Source of the DNA: JBBITW01 sp037440525
GTDB taxonomy: Bacteria; Desulfobacterota; BSN033; UBA1163
Direction of reading: 5' to 3'
Assembly (NCBI GenBank): GCA_037440525.1
Contig: JBBITW010000015.1
Coordinates: 1 to 32,253 of the forward strand
Length of the DNA: 32,253 bases
Positions 1 through 8,195 of the stretch are shown here, in pieces (within the stretch, counting starts at the first letter, position 1; every line of letters begins with the position of its first letter). Made by a program: the position numbers and the translations under genes. The notes under the pieces were generated by a model, which saw only the letters and a program-made list of their open reading frames with translations, searched no databases and was not told where the DNA came from.

Positions 1-66
1 AATTCAAACCCTTATAAAACATAGATTCTTCGGCTAAAGCCTCAGAATAACATTATGACACAGCCT

Positions 67-113
67 GATTGGGGAGAGGAGGAAATTTATGGACTTTTCC
101 AGAGCTCTCAAAA
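67..113. repeat. Fragment of repeat family A
   Basis: The segment holds a G-rich block (GATTGGGGAGAGG) and then GGACTTTTCCAGAGCTCTC, which closely matches the outer end of the palindromic elements at 5546-5660, 16715-16940 and 27471-27610. It looks like a degraded end of the same family. A TTGACA lies just after it at 121-126 but has no convincing -10 partner. The rest of 1-358 holds the family B repeat and no gene that I can see. Confidence 0.5.
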
Positions 114-194
114 TTTTTACTTGACAAGTTAATAGGGATTATGCCATTTTTTTAAGAAATTTTATTTTAAGTTTGTTCTAAATTTTAATTTCAG

Positions 195-322
195 AAATTG
201 AGCGTTTTTTTACTAAAAGCCTTTCCGCCAAAGGCGGATCAGTCGTTGTGAGCCCGAAGGGAGTGGCAATCTAATAGATTCCTCGCTTCGCTCGGAATGA
301 CAATCTTGAATCGCTCGATTTA
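195..322. repeat. Repeat family B element, copy 1
   Basis: The block is bounded by AAATTGAGCG at 195-204 and GAATCGCTCGATTTA at 308-322, which are inverted relative to each other. Inside it lies the palindrome CCGCCAAAGGCGG near 225-237 and a CTCGCTTCGCTCGGAATGAC stretch of the kind dispersed in many draft genomes. A second element with the same boundary sequence and a related GCCTTTGGCGG core lies at 27665-27866. Each copy sits just upstream of a lipoprotein gene. Confidence 0.55.
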
Positions 323-358
323 GAAATCTATTAATTCTATTTCGGGAGGAATTTTATA

Positions 359-2107
359 ATGTGGAAAATGATATTCATAGGGATTCTTATTTTTATCACT
401 TCATGCCTTCCTCGGATAGGTTCAATTTCAGAGAAGAAACAAAACGATCCTGTCTTGAAAGAAGAGGTTCAACCATCCCTATTTACAAATTCAGAATTAG
501 AAGAATTATTTTCTCAAGAGATAACACCCCCTTCAATTGAAATTTCTCCTTCGCCTCCTACGGAGATTTCTCCTCAATCACCCATTAAATCCCCTGTTGA
601 GGCATCGACTCCTTCGAAGGAGAGCCAATTGGCATGGGGCATAGAACTTCCGATCAGTGATGAGTCTTCGGATGATTTCTCCCTCGAAATCCTTAAAGGG
701 GAGAAGAGCCAGAAGGAAAAGGATTTTGACATTCCTATAGTAATCAATGCGAGAGTGGAGCAATTCATTCAATATTTTCAAACGACATTGAGGAGTAGGT
801 TTTCCAACTGGCTTTCCCGTTCAGGTAGATATATTCCATTTATGAGAAATCTTTTAAGGGAAAATGGCCTTCCTGAAGACCTCGTCTACATGGCACTTAT
901 CGAAAGTGGTTTCAACCCTTATGCCTATTCAAGAAGTAAGGCTTCGGGTCCGTGGCAATTTATCTATTTCACAGGGAAGAAGTATGGTTTGAAGGTGAAC
1001 TGGTGGGTGGATGAAAGGAGGGACCCTGAAAAATCTACCATTGCCGCTGCTAAATATCTTAAAGACCTATACGATATGTTTGAATGCTGGTATCTGGCAG
1101 CCGCTGGTTACAATGCAGGTGAGAATAAGATCATAAGTGCAATGAAACGTTACCGGACAGAGGACTTTTGGGAACTCTCAAAATATAGATATTTGAAACA
1201 GGAGACCCGTGACTATGTCCCCCAGATGATAGCTGCTGCCCTTATTTCGAAGGATCCAGAAAGGTATGGGTTCACAGATATAGAATACCAAGAACCACTA
1301 AACTACGAGAAGATCAGGGTTCCAAAGCTTACAGACCTACGACTTATTGCTGAGGCATGTGATATATCCCTTGAAGAATTGAAAGACTTAAACCCTGAAC
1401 TCCTGAGATGGTGCACCCCTCCTGATCAACCTGAGTATGAAATAAAAATACCTTTTGGGAAAAGGGAGCAGTTTCTAAGAAATTTAGACTCTATTATCCA
1501 GAAGGCAGGAAAGAATCAATTTAAAATCCATCGTGTGAGAAAGGGAGATACAATCAAAAGAATTGCTTATTTATATAGGGTAAGCCCAGAACCTATCTTA
1601 GAGATAAATAATCTTCAAAGGGGAGATAGACTCAGGGTTGGAATGAATCTCCTTCTTCCCCTTCCCAGGGAGTATGATAAAAAACAGACAATAATAGCAT
1701 CGAAGGATGGAGATGGAAAGGAGCAAGGTCCAAGAACAGAGATCATTTACAAAATTAAAAAGGGTGATACACTTTGGAGTATTGCAAATGAGATGGGAGT
1801 AAATATTGGAGCCCTGAGCAGTTGGAATCAACTACATCCTGAAAAGAAACTCATGCCAGGGGATCGCTTAAGAATTAAGATAATGAGTGAAAATGAATCA
1901 TCTGAAGAATCTCCGAGAGATAATGGCAAGAAGGAAGTTATACATATCGTCAAGCCCGGGGATACTCTCTGGAGTATTTCAAAGAGATATAATGTCAAGA
2001 TTTCCGATATTAAAAGCTGGAATAAACTTGGAGGAACAGATAAAATCTACCCCGAGGATAGGTTGATATTGAAGGTTCATGAGATTAAATCTTCAGCTCT
2101 AAATTGA
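359..2107 (+). CDS. mltD: Membrane-bound lytic murein transglycosylase with three LysM domains (MltD-like)
   Basis: This enzyme should cleave peptidoglycan glycan strands in the periplasm. The N-terminus is a lipoprotein signal with a lipobox ending at Cys16 (FITSC). A low-complexity Pro/Ser/Glu linker follows (about 50-100), then an SLT catalytic domain (about 150-265) with the catalytic Glu182 in ALIESGF and the motifs SGPWQF and AAAGYNAG. Three LysM peptidoglycan-binding repeats occupy about 389-434, 463-507 and 528-573, each with a KxGDT core. Length (582 residues) is normal to slightly long for MltD. The ATG at 359 is preceded by GGGAGGA. The 3' end overlaps the convergent acetyltransferase gene by 23 bp. 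The family assignment is firm; the symbol follows domain architecture. Confidence 0.93.
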   Translation: MWKMIFIGILIFITSCLPRIGSISEKKQNDPVLKEEVQPSLFTNSELEELFSQEITPPSIEISPSPPTEISPQSPIKSPVEASTPSKESQLAWGIELPISDESSDDFSLEILKGEKSQKEKDFDIPIVINARVEQFIQYFQTTLRSRFSNWLSRSGRYIPFMRNLLRENGLPEDLVYMALIESGFNPYAYSRSKASGPWQFIYFTGKKYGLKVNWWVDERRDPEKSTIAAAKYLKDLYDMFECWYLAAAGYNAGENKIISAMKRYRTEDFWELSKYRYLKQETRDYVPQMIAAALISKDPERYGFTDIEYQEPLNYEKIRVPKLTDLRLIAEACDISLEELKDLNPELLRWCTPPDQPEYEIKIPFGKREQFLRNLDSIIQKAGKNQFKIHRVRKGDTIKRIAYLYRVSPEPILEINNLQRGDRLRVGMNLLLPLPREYDKKQTIIASKDGDGKEQGPRTEIIYKIKKGDTLWSIANEMGVNIGALSSWNQLHPEKKLMPGDRLRIKIMSENESSEESPRDNGKKEVIHIVKPGDTLWSISKRYNVKISDIKSWNKLGGTDKIYPEDRLILKVHEIKSSALN

Positions 2108-2534
2108 TCATATCTCCTCTTGTAAACCCCATGGTATGAAAGAACTGAAGTAGATCCCAATTGTCCCAGCTAACGAGTGTATAAATCCTTTTTACCTTTA
2201 AGGCCTTCATTCTGTTTATCAACTCACGAGCCAACAGAGTAGCTATCCCCTTTTTTTGGTAATCTGGATCAACACCGATAGTATCCACCCAGGCAACTGT
2301 CTCCGGCACTCCAAATTCCCAACCACTCAAATCGCCAAGGACGAATCCAACGACTTTCCCTTCGATCGTGGCAACAAGAGATATTTGAGAAGATTTAGCA
2401 TTCATCAACTCTAATTTTCTATTCCAATATTCTCTTCGGTTTTCTCCTAAGACCTTTTCGTCAATCTCGATGATTGCATCCAGATCCTCTTTCATCAAAG
2501 TCCTGATAGTTAAATTCTGAAGCAAATTTCTCAT
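2085..2534 (-). CDS. GNAT family N-acetyltransferase
   Basis: This is a single-domain GNAT protein of 149 residues. The acetyl-CoA binding loop is visible as DPDYQKKGIATLL, which fits the Q/R-x-x-G-x-G/A pattern, preceded by the typical beta-strand VDTIGV. The C-terminal FHTMGF resembles the common 'YxxxGF' of the fold. The substrate cannot be told from sequence. It is the last gene of the TRAP operon, with its start overlapping the end of dctM by 4 nt, so it is translationally coupled. It may modify a transported compound or be a RimI-like protein acetylase that moved into the operon. Its tail overlaps the convergent transglycosylase gene. Confidence 0.85.
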   Translation of the reverse strand: MRNLLQNLTIRTLMKEDLDAIIEIDEKVLGENRREYWNRKLELMNAKSSQISLVATIEGKVVGFVLGDLSGWEFGVPETVAWVDTIGVDPDYQKKGIATLLARELINRMKALKVKRIYTLVSWDNWDLLQFFHTMGFTRGDMINLELKI

Positions 2535-3832
2535 TTATATAGAACCGATGGTAGCCAGAGGGCCAAGTCTGGAAAAAAGAATAAAAGCCCCCATACGAGG
2601 ATTAATGAGATCAAAAATGGAGTAACGCCTTTATAAATAGTTCCCATTGGAATCTTGGTTATATTTTTTACTACAAATACACATATTGCTACAGGCGGAA
2701 TGACCACACCTATCATTGCAACAACTCCAATAACGATCCCGAACCATAATGGATGAAAACCGAGTTTCAGCACTGCAGGATAAAAGATTGGGGTTGCGAG
2801 AATAAGAAATGTAAGGTCATCAATGATAGAACCTCCAAGTTCAAATATAATGCAAATAAAAATCATAATTAAGTAACGATTCAGGGGTAAACCTGCAATC
2901 CAATCTGCAGCGGCCTGAGGTATATTGGTTATGGTAATAAAATGGCCTAAGACCGTAGAACCTGCAATAAGCATGAGAAGCATTATAGCAGTTCGAAGCG
3001 ATTCCTTAACTGATTTGATATACTTATCAAAAGTCATATCCTTTTTTAGGATTGATAATAAAAGGACTGCAAAGGTTCCTACTGCCCCTGCCTCCGTGGG
3101 AGTAAAAAATCCTCGCATGATCCCACCAACAACCAGTATAAAGACAATCAGAACCCAGAAGATCTCTGGAAGTGAGCTTATTCTTGCCTTCCATGAAGAA
3201 GGTTCAGATTTAGGAGCAATATCGGGGTTGATCTTTGCCCACCCGTATATTATTGCAATAAAGAGGGCCGCAATGATTAAACCTGGTATTATACCTGCTA
3301 TAAATAGCTGACCTATTGACTGTTCTGTTAAAATACCGAGGATAATGAGGGTAACACTCGGTGGAATGATGACACCAAGTGTTCCAACGGTTGCAACAAT
3401 TCCCGAAGAAAGCTTTCTGTCATAGCCATATCTCTCCATTTCAGGAATAGCAACACCTGCAAATGTTGCAGATGTGGCTGCAGAAGAACCGCATATAGTT
3501 TTAAAGGCGGTTGCTCCAACTACGGTTGCCATTGCAAGGCCACCAGGGATATGGCCTATGAATCGATGGGCAGAATCATATAGCCTGCCCGCTATGCCAG
3601 CATTGAATCCGATCTGCCCCATCAAAATAAAAAGAGGGAATACGGTGTATCCATAATTTGTTATTACTTCAAATACGTCCCTTGAAAGGAGATTAATGGC
3701 CGCATGAAAACCATTGAGGTAGGCAAAACCCAAAAAACCAATAATTGCCATGGCAAATGCCAATTCAATCCCGGTAACGAAAAGAAGTAATAGTAAAATT
3801 AAGGCTATAATACCAACTGCAACTTCATTCAT
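2531..3832 (-). CDS. dctM: TRAP transporter large permease (DctM family)
   Basis: This is the large membrane subunit of a tripartite ATP-independent periplasmic transporter, which uses a sodium or proton gradient to import a solute delivered by the binding protein. It has 433 residues, the normal length, with about a dozen hydrophobic segments and family motifs such as GSSAATSATFAGVAIPEM and PPSVTLIILG. The start ATG overlaps the end of dctQ by 8 nt (ATGAATGA). With the preceding dctQ and dctP it makes a complete transporter. The substrate is unknown. Confidence 0.95.
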   Translation of the reverse strand: MNEVAVGIIALILLLLLFVTGIELAFAMAIIGFLGFAYLNGFHAAINLLSRDVFEVITNYGYTVFPLFILMGQIGFNAGIAGRLYDSAHRFIGHIPGGLAMATVVGATAFKTICGSSAATSATFAGVAIPEMERYGYDRKLSSGIVATVGTLGVIIPPSVTLIILGILTEQSIGQLFIAGIIPGLIIAALFIAIIYGWAKINPDIAPKSEPSSWKARISSLPEIFWVLIVFILVVGGIMRGFFTPTEAGAVGTFAVLLLSILKKDMTFDKYIKSVKESLRTAIMLLMLIAGSTVLGHFITITNIPQAAADWIAGLPLNRYLIMIFICIIFELGGSIIDDLTFLILATPIFYPAVLKLGFHPLWFGIVIGVVAMIGVVIPPVAICVFVVKNITKIPMGTIYKGVTPFLISLILVWGLLFFFPDLALWLPSVLYK

Positions 3833-4307
3833 ATTTATTGCTCCAGATTCTAATTATATCGAAGATAAAAACAAGGCATTCAATTAGACAACATATACCA
3901 ACTCCATATGCAACAGGATAGAAAGGTAATTTGATAGTTGCTGAGACCTCTCCTGATAGACGAAATCCTTCTCCAACGATAAACATATTATATCCAATTA
4001 TTAAAAAAAGTATAAGGCACAAGAGACGTGTAAATATATTCATCAACTTTTTACCTTTGACTGAGAGTTTATCTAAAATGAAATCCATTGTAACATGTCC
4101 TCTATCAAGCGATACCTGGGGGATACCGAAACCTATCACAAGTGCAAGGGAAAGGGAAACGATCTCAAATGTTCCGATAATAGGATATCCACTTGCCCTT
4201 AACAGCACATCCGCAACAGTAAGTAACATCATGAATGTAACTGATATTCCGGCAACTATATTTAAGATTTTACTCAAAAATTTTAAGGTAGAAAATGCAG
4301 GGGTCAT
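3825..4307 (-). CDS. dctQ: TRAP transporter small permease (DctQ family)
   Basis: This is the small membrane subunit of the TRAP transporter. It is 160 residues with four predicted membrane segments, and has the family pattern VADVLLRxxGYPIIGTFEIV and a GIPQVSLDRGHVTMDFI stretch in the second half. An AAAGG ribosome site lies upstream of the ATG. It follows dctP after an 81-nt spacer that holds a strong stem-loop, and is coupled to dctM by an 8-nt overlap. Confidence 0.93.
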   Translation of the reverse strand: MTPAFSTLKFLSKILNIVAGISVTFMMLLTVADVLLRASGYPIIGTFEIVSLSLALVIGFGIPQVSLDRGHVTMDFILDKLSVKGKKLMNIFTRLLCLILFLIIGYNMFIVGEGFRLSGEVSATIKLPFYPVAYGVGICCLIECLVFIFDIIRIWSNKYE

Positions 4308-4338
4308 TTATTGCCTTTTATGGATTTTTTTATTATTT

Positions 4339-4373
4339 CAGGCAGGAAAAGGTTTTAAACCATTTCCTGCCTG
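4339..4373 (-). promoter_or_regulatory. Intercistronic stem-loop between dctP and dctQ (first TRAP operon)
   Basis: CAGGCAGGAAA and TTTCCTGCCTG form a perfect 11-bp stem, with a further inner GGTTT/AAACC pairing across one mismatch. In the direction of transcription it is followed by A-rich sequence, not a U tract, so it does not look like an intrinsic terminator. Such hairpins after a binding-protein gene often protect the upstream mRNA and lower expression of the permease genes. That role is inferred. Confidence 0.6.
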
Positions 4374-4388
4374 GATAAAAATTATGGA

Positions 4389-5447
4389 TCAGAATGCAGA
4401 GGGTATTTTCCTATTCTTCTGTTCTTTGTGCCAGTAACTGATACGTTCCTTTATAAATTTTATCCAATCGTCAACTTCTGTAGCTTTATAGCCTTTTGAG
4501 ATCATGGCCTTCTTATATTCTCCTGCCACAGGCTCCACAGCCTTTATCCATCTCGATGCCTCTGTATCTGAAAGCTCTATTACCTGCCCACCTTTGCTTA
4601 TGAAGAGGTCACGACCCTCTATGTCCATCTGGTCCCATAGAGCTGCCTGTTTATCCCTTGATTCGTTTGCCACCTCTGTAACAATCCTTTGCATATCTGG
4701 TGGTAAGGTATCCCATTTAGATTTATTAATAACCCAGTAGAATGTAATACCTGTCCCGAGTTGCCAATCTGCAGTTACATATTTTGTCACCTCAGCGAAC
4801 TTCCAGTACTTGAGTGTTGAAAGATCTACAGTAACCCCATCAATAACAGCCCTTCTCAATGCATCGTATACGTCAGGCATAGGAAGCGGGACCGGTATGC
4901 CTCCCAAAAGCTTTATGATATCACTCATCTGGCCTACAGCTCTAATCTTAAGACCTTTCAGGTCTTCAAGGTTTTTTACAGGTTTATTTATAGTCTGAAG
5001 GATGATTGGTCCAGATGTTGTGAGATAAAGGACATGAACATTATCCCACTCTTTTGGTTTATATCTGTTGAAAAAGTCTGTTGCGACCATTGTGGCTGTC
5101 CAGCCACTTGGGAATCCAAGCGGGAGATCAAATACCTCTGTAACAGGAAAGCGACCTCTTGTATATTGAATATGGGAAAAACCTAAATCTGAGATTCCTG
5201 TGAGCACACCATCATACATCTTCACAGGTGACAATAAGGTGCCTCCTGGATAATAAGTTATCTCAACACGGCCATTAGTTCGTTTCTTAACCTCATCACA
5301 AAACCAACCATTCAAGATTGACATAGGGTGTGTAACAGGGAGATAGTTTGCTGCCTTAAGTTTTACTACCTCTGCACTTCTAAGAAGAGAGATACTTATT
5401 AAGACAAAACAGATTGAAAGAAGTAAAGCTTTAAGGATTCTCTTCAT
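4389..5447 (-). CDS. dctP: TRAP transporter substrate-binding protein (DctP family)
   Basis: This is the periplasmic receptor of the first TRAP system. It has 352 residues with a cleavable signal peptide (positive MKR, hydrophobic stretch, likely cut near residues 24-25, RSA-EVV). The mature protein shows the DctP fold landmarks: GGTLL near residue 70, and LKGLKIRAVG, whose Arg normally binds the substrate carboxylate, followed by GGIPVPLPMPDVYDALRRAVIDG. A strong AAGGAGG site lies 8-9 nt before the ATG. It is the first gene of dctP-dctQ-dctM-GNAT. The substrate is probably an organic acid but cannot be named. Confidence 0.93.
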   Translation of the reverse strand: MKRILKALLLSICFVLISISLLRSAEVVKLKAANYLPVTHPMSILNGWFCDEVKKRTNGRVEITYYPGGTLLSPVKMYDGVLTGISDLGFSHIQYTRGRFPVTEVFDLPLGFPSGWTATMVATDFFNRYKPKEWDNVHVLYLTTSGPIILQTINKPVKNLEDLKGLKIRAVGQMSDIIKLLGGIPVPLPMPDVYDALRRAVIDGVTVDLSTLKYWKFAEVTKYVTADWQLGTGITFYWVINKSKWDTLPPDMQRIVTEVANESRDKQAALWDQMDIEGRDLFISKGGQVIELSDTEASRWIKAVEPVAGEYKKAMISKGYKATEVDDWIKFIKERISYWHKEQKNRKIPSAF

Positions 5448-5545
5448 ATGCTGTCCCTCCTTTTTATTTAATCTCGATTCTCAATATCATAAGTAATAAG
5501 AAAAATCAACAATTTTTTAAAAACCATTTCAGATTCGAGATTTAT

Positions 5546-5660
5546 GAAAAAGTATTAAAAGCTATTCTTATAGACTGGGGAGGTGGGGTGGAAAAGCATT
5601 CGAAGGATTTGGAACCCTACCTCCCCAGTCATTCCAGGACTTTTTCAGAGCTCTCAAAGA
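5546..5660. repeat. Repeat family A, short palindromic copy
   Basis: Two long arms face each other. GACTGGGGAGGTGGGGT (5573-5589) pairs with ACCCTACCTCCCCAGTC (5614-5630) with one mismatch, and the outer GAAAAAGT (5546-5553) pairs with ACTTTTTC (5639-5646). The central spacer is only about 24 bp, so this is the minimal form of the family. It lies between the end of the large operon (hyuA) and the start of the first TRAP operon, both on the minus strand, and could fold into a strong RNA hairpin that isolates the two. No transposase is present; it resembles a MITE or a large REP element. Confidence 0.75.
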
Positions 5661-5793
5661 GAAAAAAGAGAGGCTTTTCCACCAAACCTTTCCGCTCAGA
5701 AATGGTGAACATTATATTTTTAATAAAACCAATCACTATATTGTTCCTATATTAGCCCTTGAGGATAATAACTTAGAAAAAAGATATTCTTTT

Positions 5794-5960
5794 TTGACCT
5801 TAAAGGCTCATTTTGTTAAAATTGCTAAAGTTTAGTCTTCCTAATCAAGATTCTTATTTTCGTTTCTCCTGATCTGAGGTTGTCGGAGGAGAGGATTTTC
5901 AGTGGCCAAGGCAAAGATACATTTAGTGGCTGGGAGGATGTCCTGGATGTCAGGGCTGGG
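5794..5960 (+). pseudogene. radA: Remnant of the radA promoter and 5' coding end
   Basis: The segment repeats the start of the intact radA at 17154. It has the same promoter (TTGACC, 17-bp spacer, TAAAAT; here 5794-5822, there 17059-17087), the same GAGAGGATTTTCA ribosome-site context, and GTGGCCAAGGCAAAGATACA (5903-5922), which differs from radA at two bases. About 32 bp that encode the zinc-finger start are missing after ATACATTTA, which shifts the frame, and then the copy resumes with a match to radA codons for WLGRCPGCQ (5926-5955). Beyond about 5960 the similarity fades and a stop follows at 5993-5995. It is a dead, same-strand duplicate of the radA 5' end. The stretch 5961-6064 shows nothing else clear. 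Confidence 0.85.
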
Positions 5961-6064
5961 GGTAAGAATAATTAGTGCCCCAAACTCTGACTAAGTGAGA
6001 ATGAGAAATTTTTAATAGCTGGAGAAGAGGCTGAACGAGAAGTCGAAAATGAATCCTAATCTCC

Positions 6065-8173
6065 TCATCGGTAGAGAACCCTTTCCCGAACCTCCCCCTC
6101 TTTTGATTTAAGATAAAGTGTGAAAGAGCCATAGACATCGCACAGAAGGGAAAATTCCGGAGAGACAAAGGTGGTAGTGTTGATCTGTTCAATTATGGCT
6201 GGACCTTCAATCTGGTTTCCGTATCGAAGTCGATCTCCATCAAAGACAGGAACCATCTGGAACCTTTTCTTAGCAGGGAGATAGGCCTTTCGTCTCTTTT
6301 TAAAGGCCTTTGAAGGATCTGGTCCGTGGTATTTCATCTTGAGAAATTTTGGCTTATCCGTAAGGCCGACACAGGTGAGCCTCAGATTGATCACTTCAAT
6401 CGGTGTGCCGATCTCCTCTAAGGAATATCCATAGAGACGATTATGTTCTGAATGAAATTTTTTCGTGATGGATCCGAATTTTCCCTGTAGTATCTCTTCT
6501 CTTGAGAGGCGCACATTGACCTCGTGATACTGTTTCACATAACGCATATCCATGGAGTAGATGAATTGAATTCGATTTCTCGGGACATGTTCATTCTTCA
6601 GGAGCATGGTGCCCTCTTTCTCCATCTCTTCGAAAAGTTGGCGAAATCTTTTGAGATCCAGCCCCTCCAAAGGGCTTACCAGGGTCCTGACGAAGTCATG
6701 TTGAAGATTGCTCATCAGCATTCCAACGGCACAAAAGATGGAAGACTCCCTCGGGATGATCATCACGGGGATCTCAAGTTCAAGGGCGATCATGCACGCG
6801 TGGTTGGGACCTGCTCCTCCGGCGACCACCAGCGGAAATTCACGGGGGTCTTCTCCTCTCTTCACCGAGACCTCCCGTATCCCTGCAGCCATATTAACAT
6901 TGATCACATGGTACATTCCTGCCGCAGCCTCAATCACATCCATCTTCATCTTATCAGCAATGTGGGTTTGGATCGCCCGGATCGCTTTTTCTTCATCCAG
7001 AGAGATCTTGCCTCCCGCGAAGAAGTCTTTGTCGAGATAACCCAGTAGAAGATCGGCATCTGTGCAGGTTGGCAATGTTCCTCCCAAGTTGTAACAGGCA
7101 GGCCCTGGTTTTGCACCGGCGCTCTGTGGTCCCATCCTTAAAAGTCCACCCTCATCGATCCAACCAATAGATCCGCCACCCGCACCGATGGTGACAATGT
7201 TCAGCATGGGCAATGCCAGCTTCAGACGGTTGATCTCCCCTTCAGTGGTGACCAGGGGAGTCTGGTTCTTGATCAGGGCAGCATCAAAACTTGTCCCTCC
7301 CATATCCACTGTGATGCAGTCCCTGTAACCCTGGATGGTTGTATAGGTGATGCCTGCCACAGGTCCTCCGGCTGGTCCTGAGAGAAGCGTGACAGCCGCT
7401 TTCTCAATTGCATTCTCAGGAGAGAGCACACCGCCATTGGATTGCATGATGAGCAACACACCTTCAAACCCGATTCCCTTAAGCTTGCGAAGAAGACTCG
7501 TCAAATAACTTCTCAGGAGAGGACCCACATAGGAGTTAAGAACAGTGGTTGAGATGCGATCATAGAAACGGATGGAAGGAAGGAGGTTACTCGAGACGGT
7601 GAGGTAGACATTGGGCATCTTCTCCCGGATGATTTTGGCAGCCGCCTCTTCATGATGGGAGTTGGCAAAGGAGTTCATAAAGCAGATAGCAATGGCCTCA
7701 ATCCCTTCTTGGGTAAAGAGTTTAACCGAATCCTCCACATCAGATTCACGAATCGGAGTGACCACTTCTCCCTTGTAATCTAAACGCTCCTCAATGGGAT
7801 GGCGAAGATATCGTGGAACCAAAGGTTCCACATTGGTAAAGCGATTATTATATTGCTCTTCACGAATTCCTCTTCGCATCTCCAGGGTATCCCTGAGCCC
7901 TTTGGTGGTGAGAAGCCCTGTCTTGGCTCCCCGATAGGTGAGTACGGCATTCGTCGTGATGGTTGTGCCATGAACGATCGTATCCACCTCTTTGATGAAT
8001 GCTTGAATAGAAATCTTGCGATCCCTCGCCATCTCCTCCAGACCCCTCATCAGACCCATGGAGGGGTCATCCGGCGTAGAAAGGACTTTATAGATCTGGG
8101 TGGTTCCGTCTTCACGAGCAAGGAGGAAGTCCGTAAATGTCCCCCCTACATCGATTCCGATCTTATATTTCAT
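6065..8173 (-). CDS. hyuA: Hydantoinase/oxoprolinase family protein, HyuA-type subunit
   Basis: The family comprises N-methylhydantoinase A, the N-terminal half of 5-oxoprolinase, and the beta subunits of acetone/acetophenone carboxylases. All use ATP to activate a substrate carbonyl. The 702 residues are full length. Visible signatures are DVGGTFTDFLL at the N-terminus (phosphate-binding loop of the actin-like ATPase fold), LIMQSNGG, LLSGPAGGPVAG, TVDMGGTSFDAAL, IGAGGGSIGW, GAKPGPACY and VAGGAGPNHACM. It is the last gene of the operon, 22 nt after hyuB. No separate small gamma subunit like that of acetone carboxylase is present, which favours hydrolysis of a cyclic amide or imide, but carboxylation cannot be excluded. 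Confidence 0.93.
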   Translation of the reverse strand: MKYKIGIDVGGTFTDFLLAREDGTTQIYKVLSTPDDPSMGLMRGLEEMARDRKISIQAFIKEVDTIVHGTTITTNAVLTYRGAKTGLLTTKGLRDTLEMRRGIREEQYNNRFTNVEPLVPRYLRHPIEERLDYKGEVVTPIRESDVEDSVKLFTQEGIEAIAICFMNSFANSHHEEAAAKIIREKMPNVYLTVSSNLLPSIRFYDRISTTVLNSYVGPLLRSYLTSLLRKLKGIGFEGVLLIMQSNGGVLSPENAIEKAAVTLLSGPAGGPVAGITYTTIQGYRDCITVDMGGTSFDAALIKNQTPLVTTEGEINRLKLALPMLNIVTIGAGGGSIGWIDEGGLLRMGPQSAGAKPGPACYNLGGTLPTCTDADLLLGYLDKDFFAGGKISLDEEKAIRAIQTHIADKMKMDVIEAAAGMYHVINVNMAAGIREVSVKRGEDPREFPLVVAGGAGPNHACMIALELEIPVMIIPRESSIFCAVGMLMSNLQHDFVRTLVSPLEGLDLKRFRQLFEEMEKEGTMLLKNEHVPRNRIQFIYSMDMRYVKQYHEVNVRLSREEILQGKFGSITKKFHSEHNRLYGYSLEEIGTPIEVINLRLTCVGLTDKPKFLKMKYHGPDPSKAFKKRRKAYLPAKKRFQMVPVFDGDRLRYGNQIEGPAIIEQINTTTFVSPEFSLLCDVYGSFTLYLKSKEGEVRERVLYR

Positions 8174-8195
8174 GGCCAGAGACCCTTTCTCATTC

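Noticed and set aside
121..149. Promoter starting with TTGACA before the transglycosylase gene
   Set aside because: The -35 is perfect, but no acceptable -10 occurs at 16-18 bp, and the gene begins over 200 bp away across a repeat.
5573..5630. Simple intrinsic terminator after hyuA
   Set aside because: The stem is strong, but the following bases on the minus strand are only loosely T-rich, and the same arms recur elsewhere, so it is better explained as a repeat element that may incidentally terminate transcription.
5950..6192. Minus-strand open frame over the hyuA end and the radA remnant
   Set aside because: It is a different frame of the hyuA 3' end and carries no recognisable feature.
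6524..7048. Long plus-strand open frame opposite hyuA
   Set aside because: It is the complement of a conserved HyuA region, has an unnatural His/Arg-rich composition and no ribosome site.
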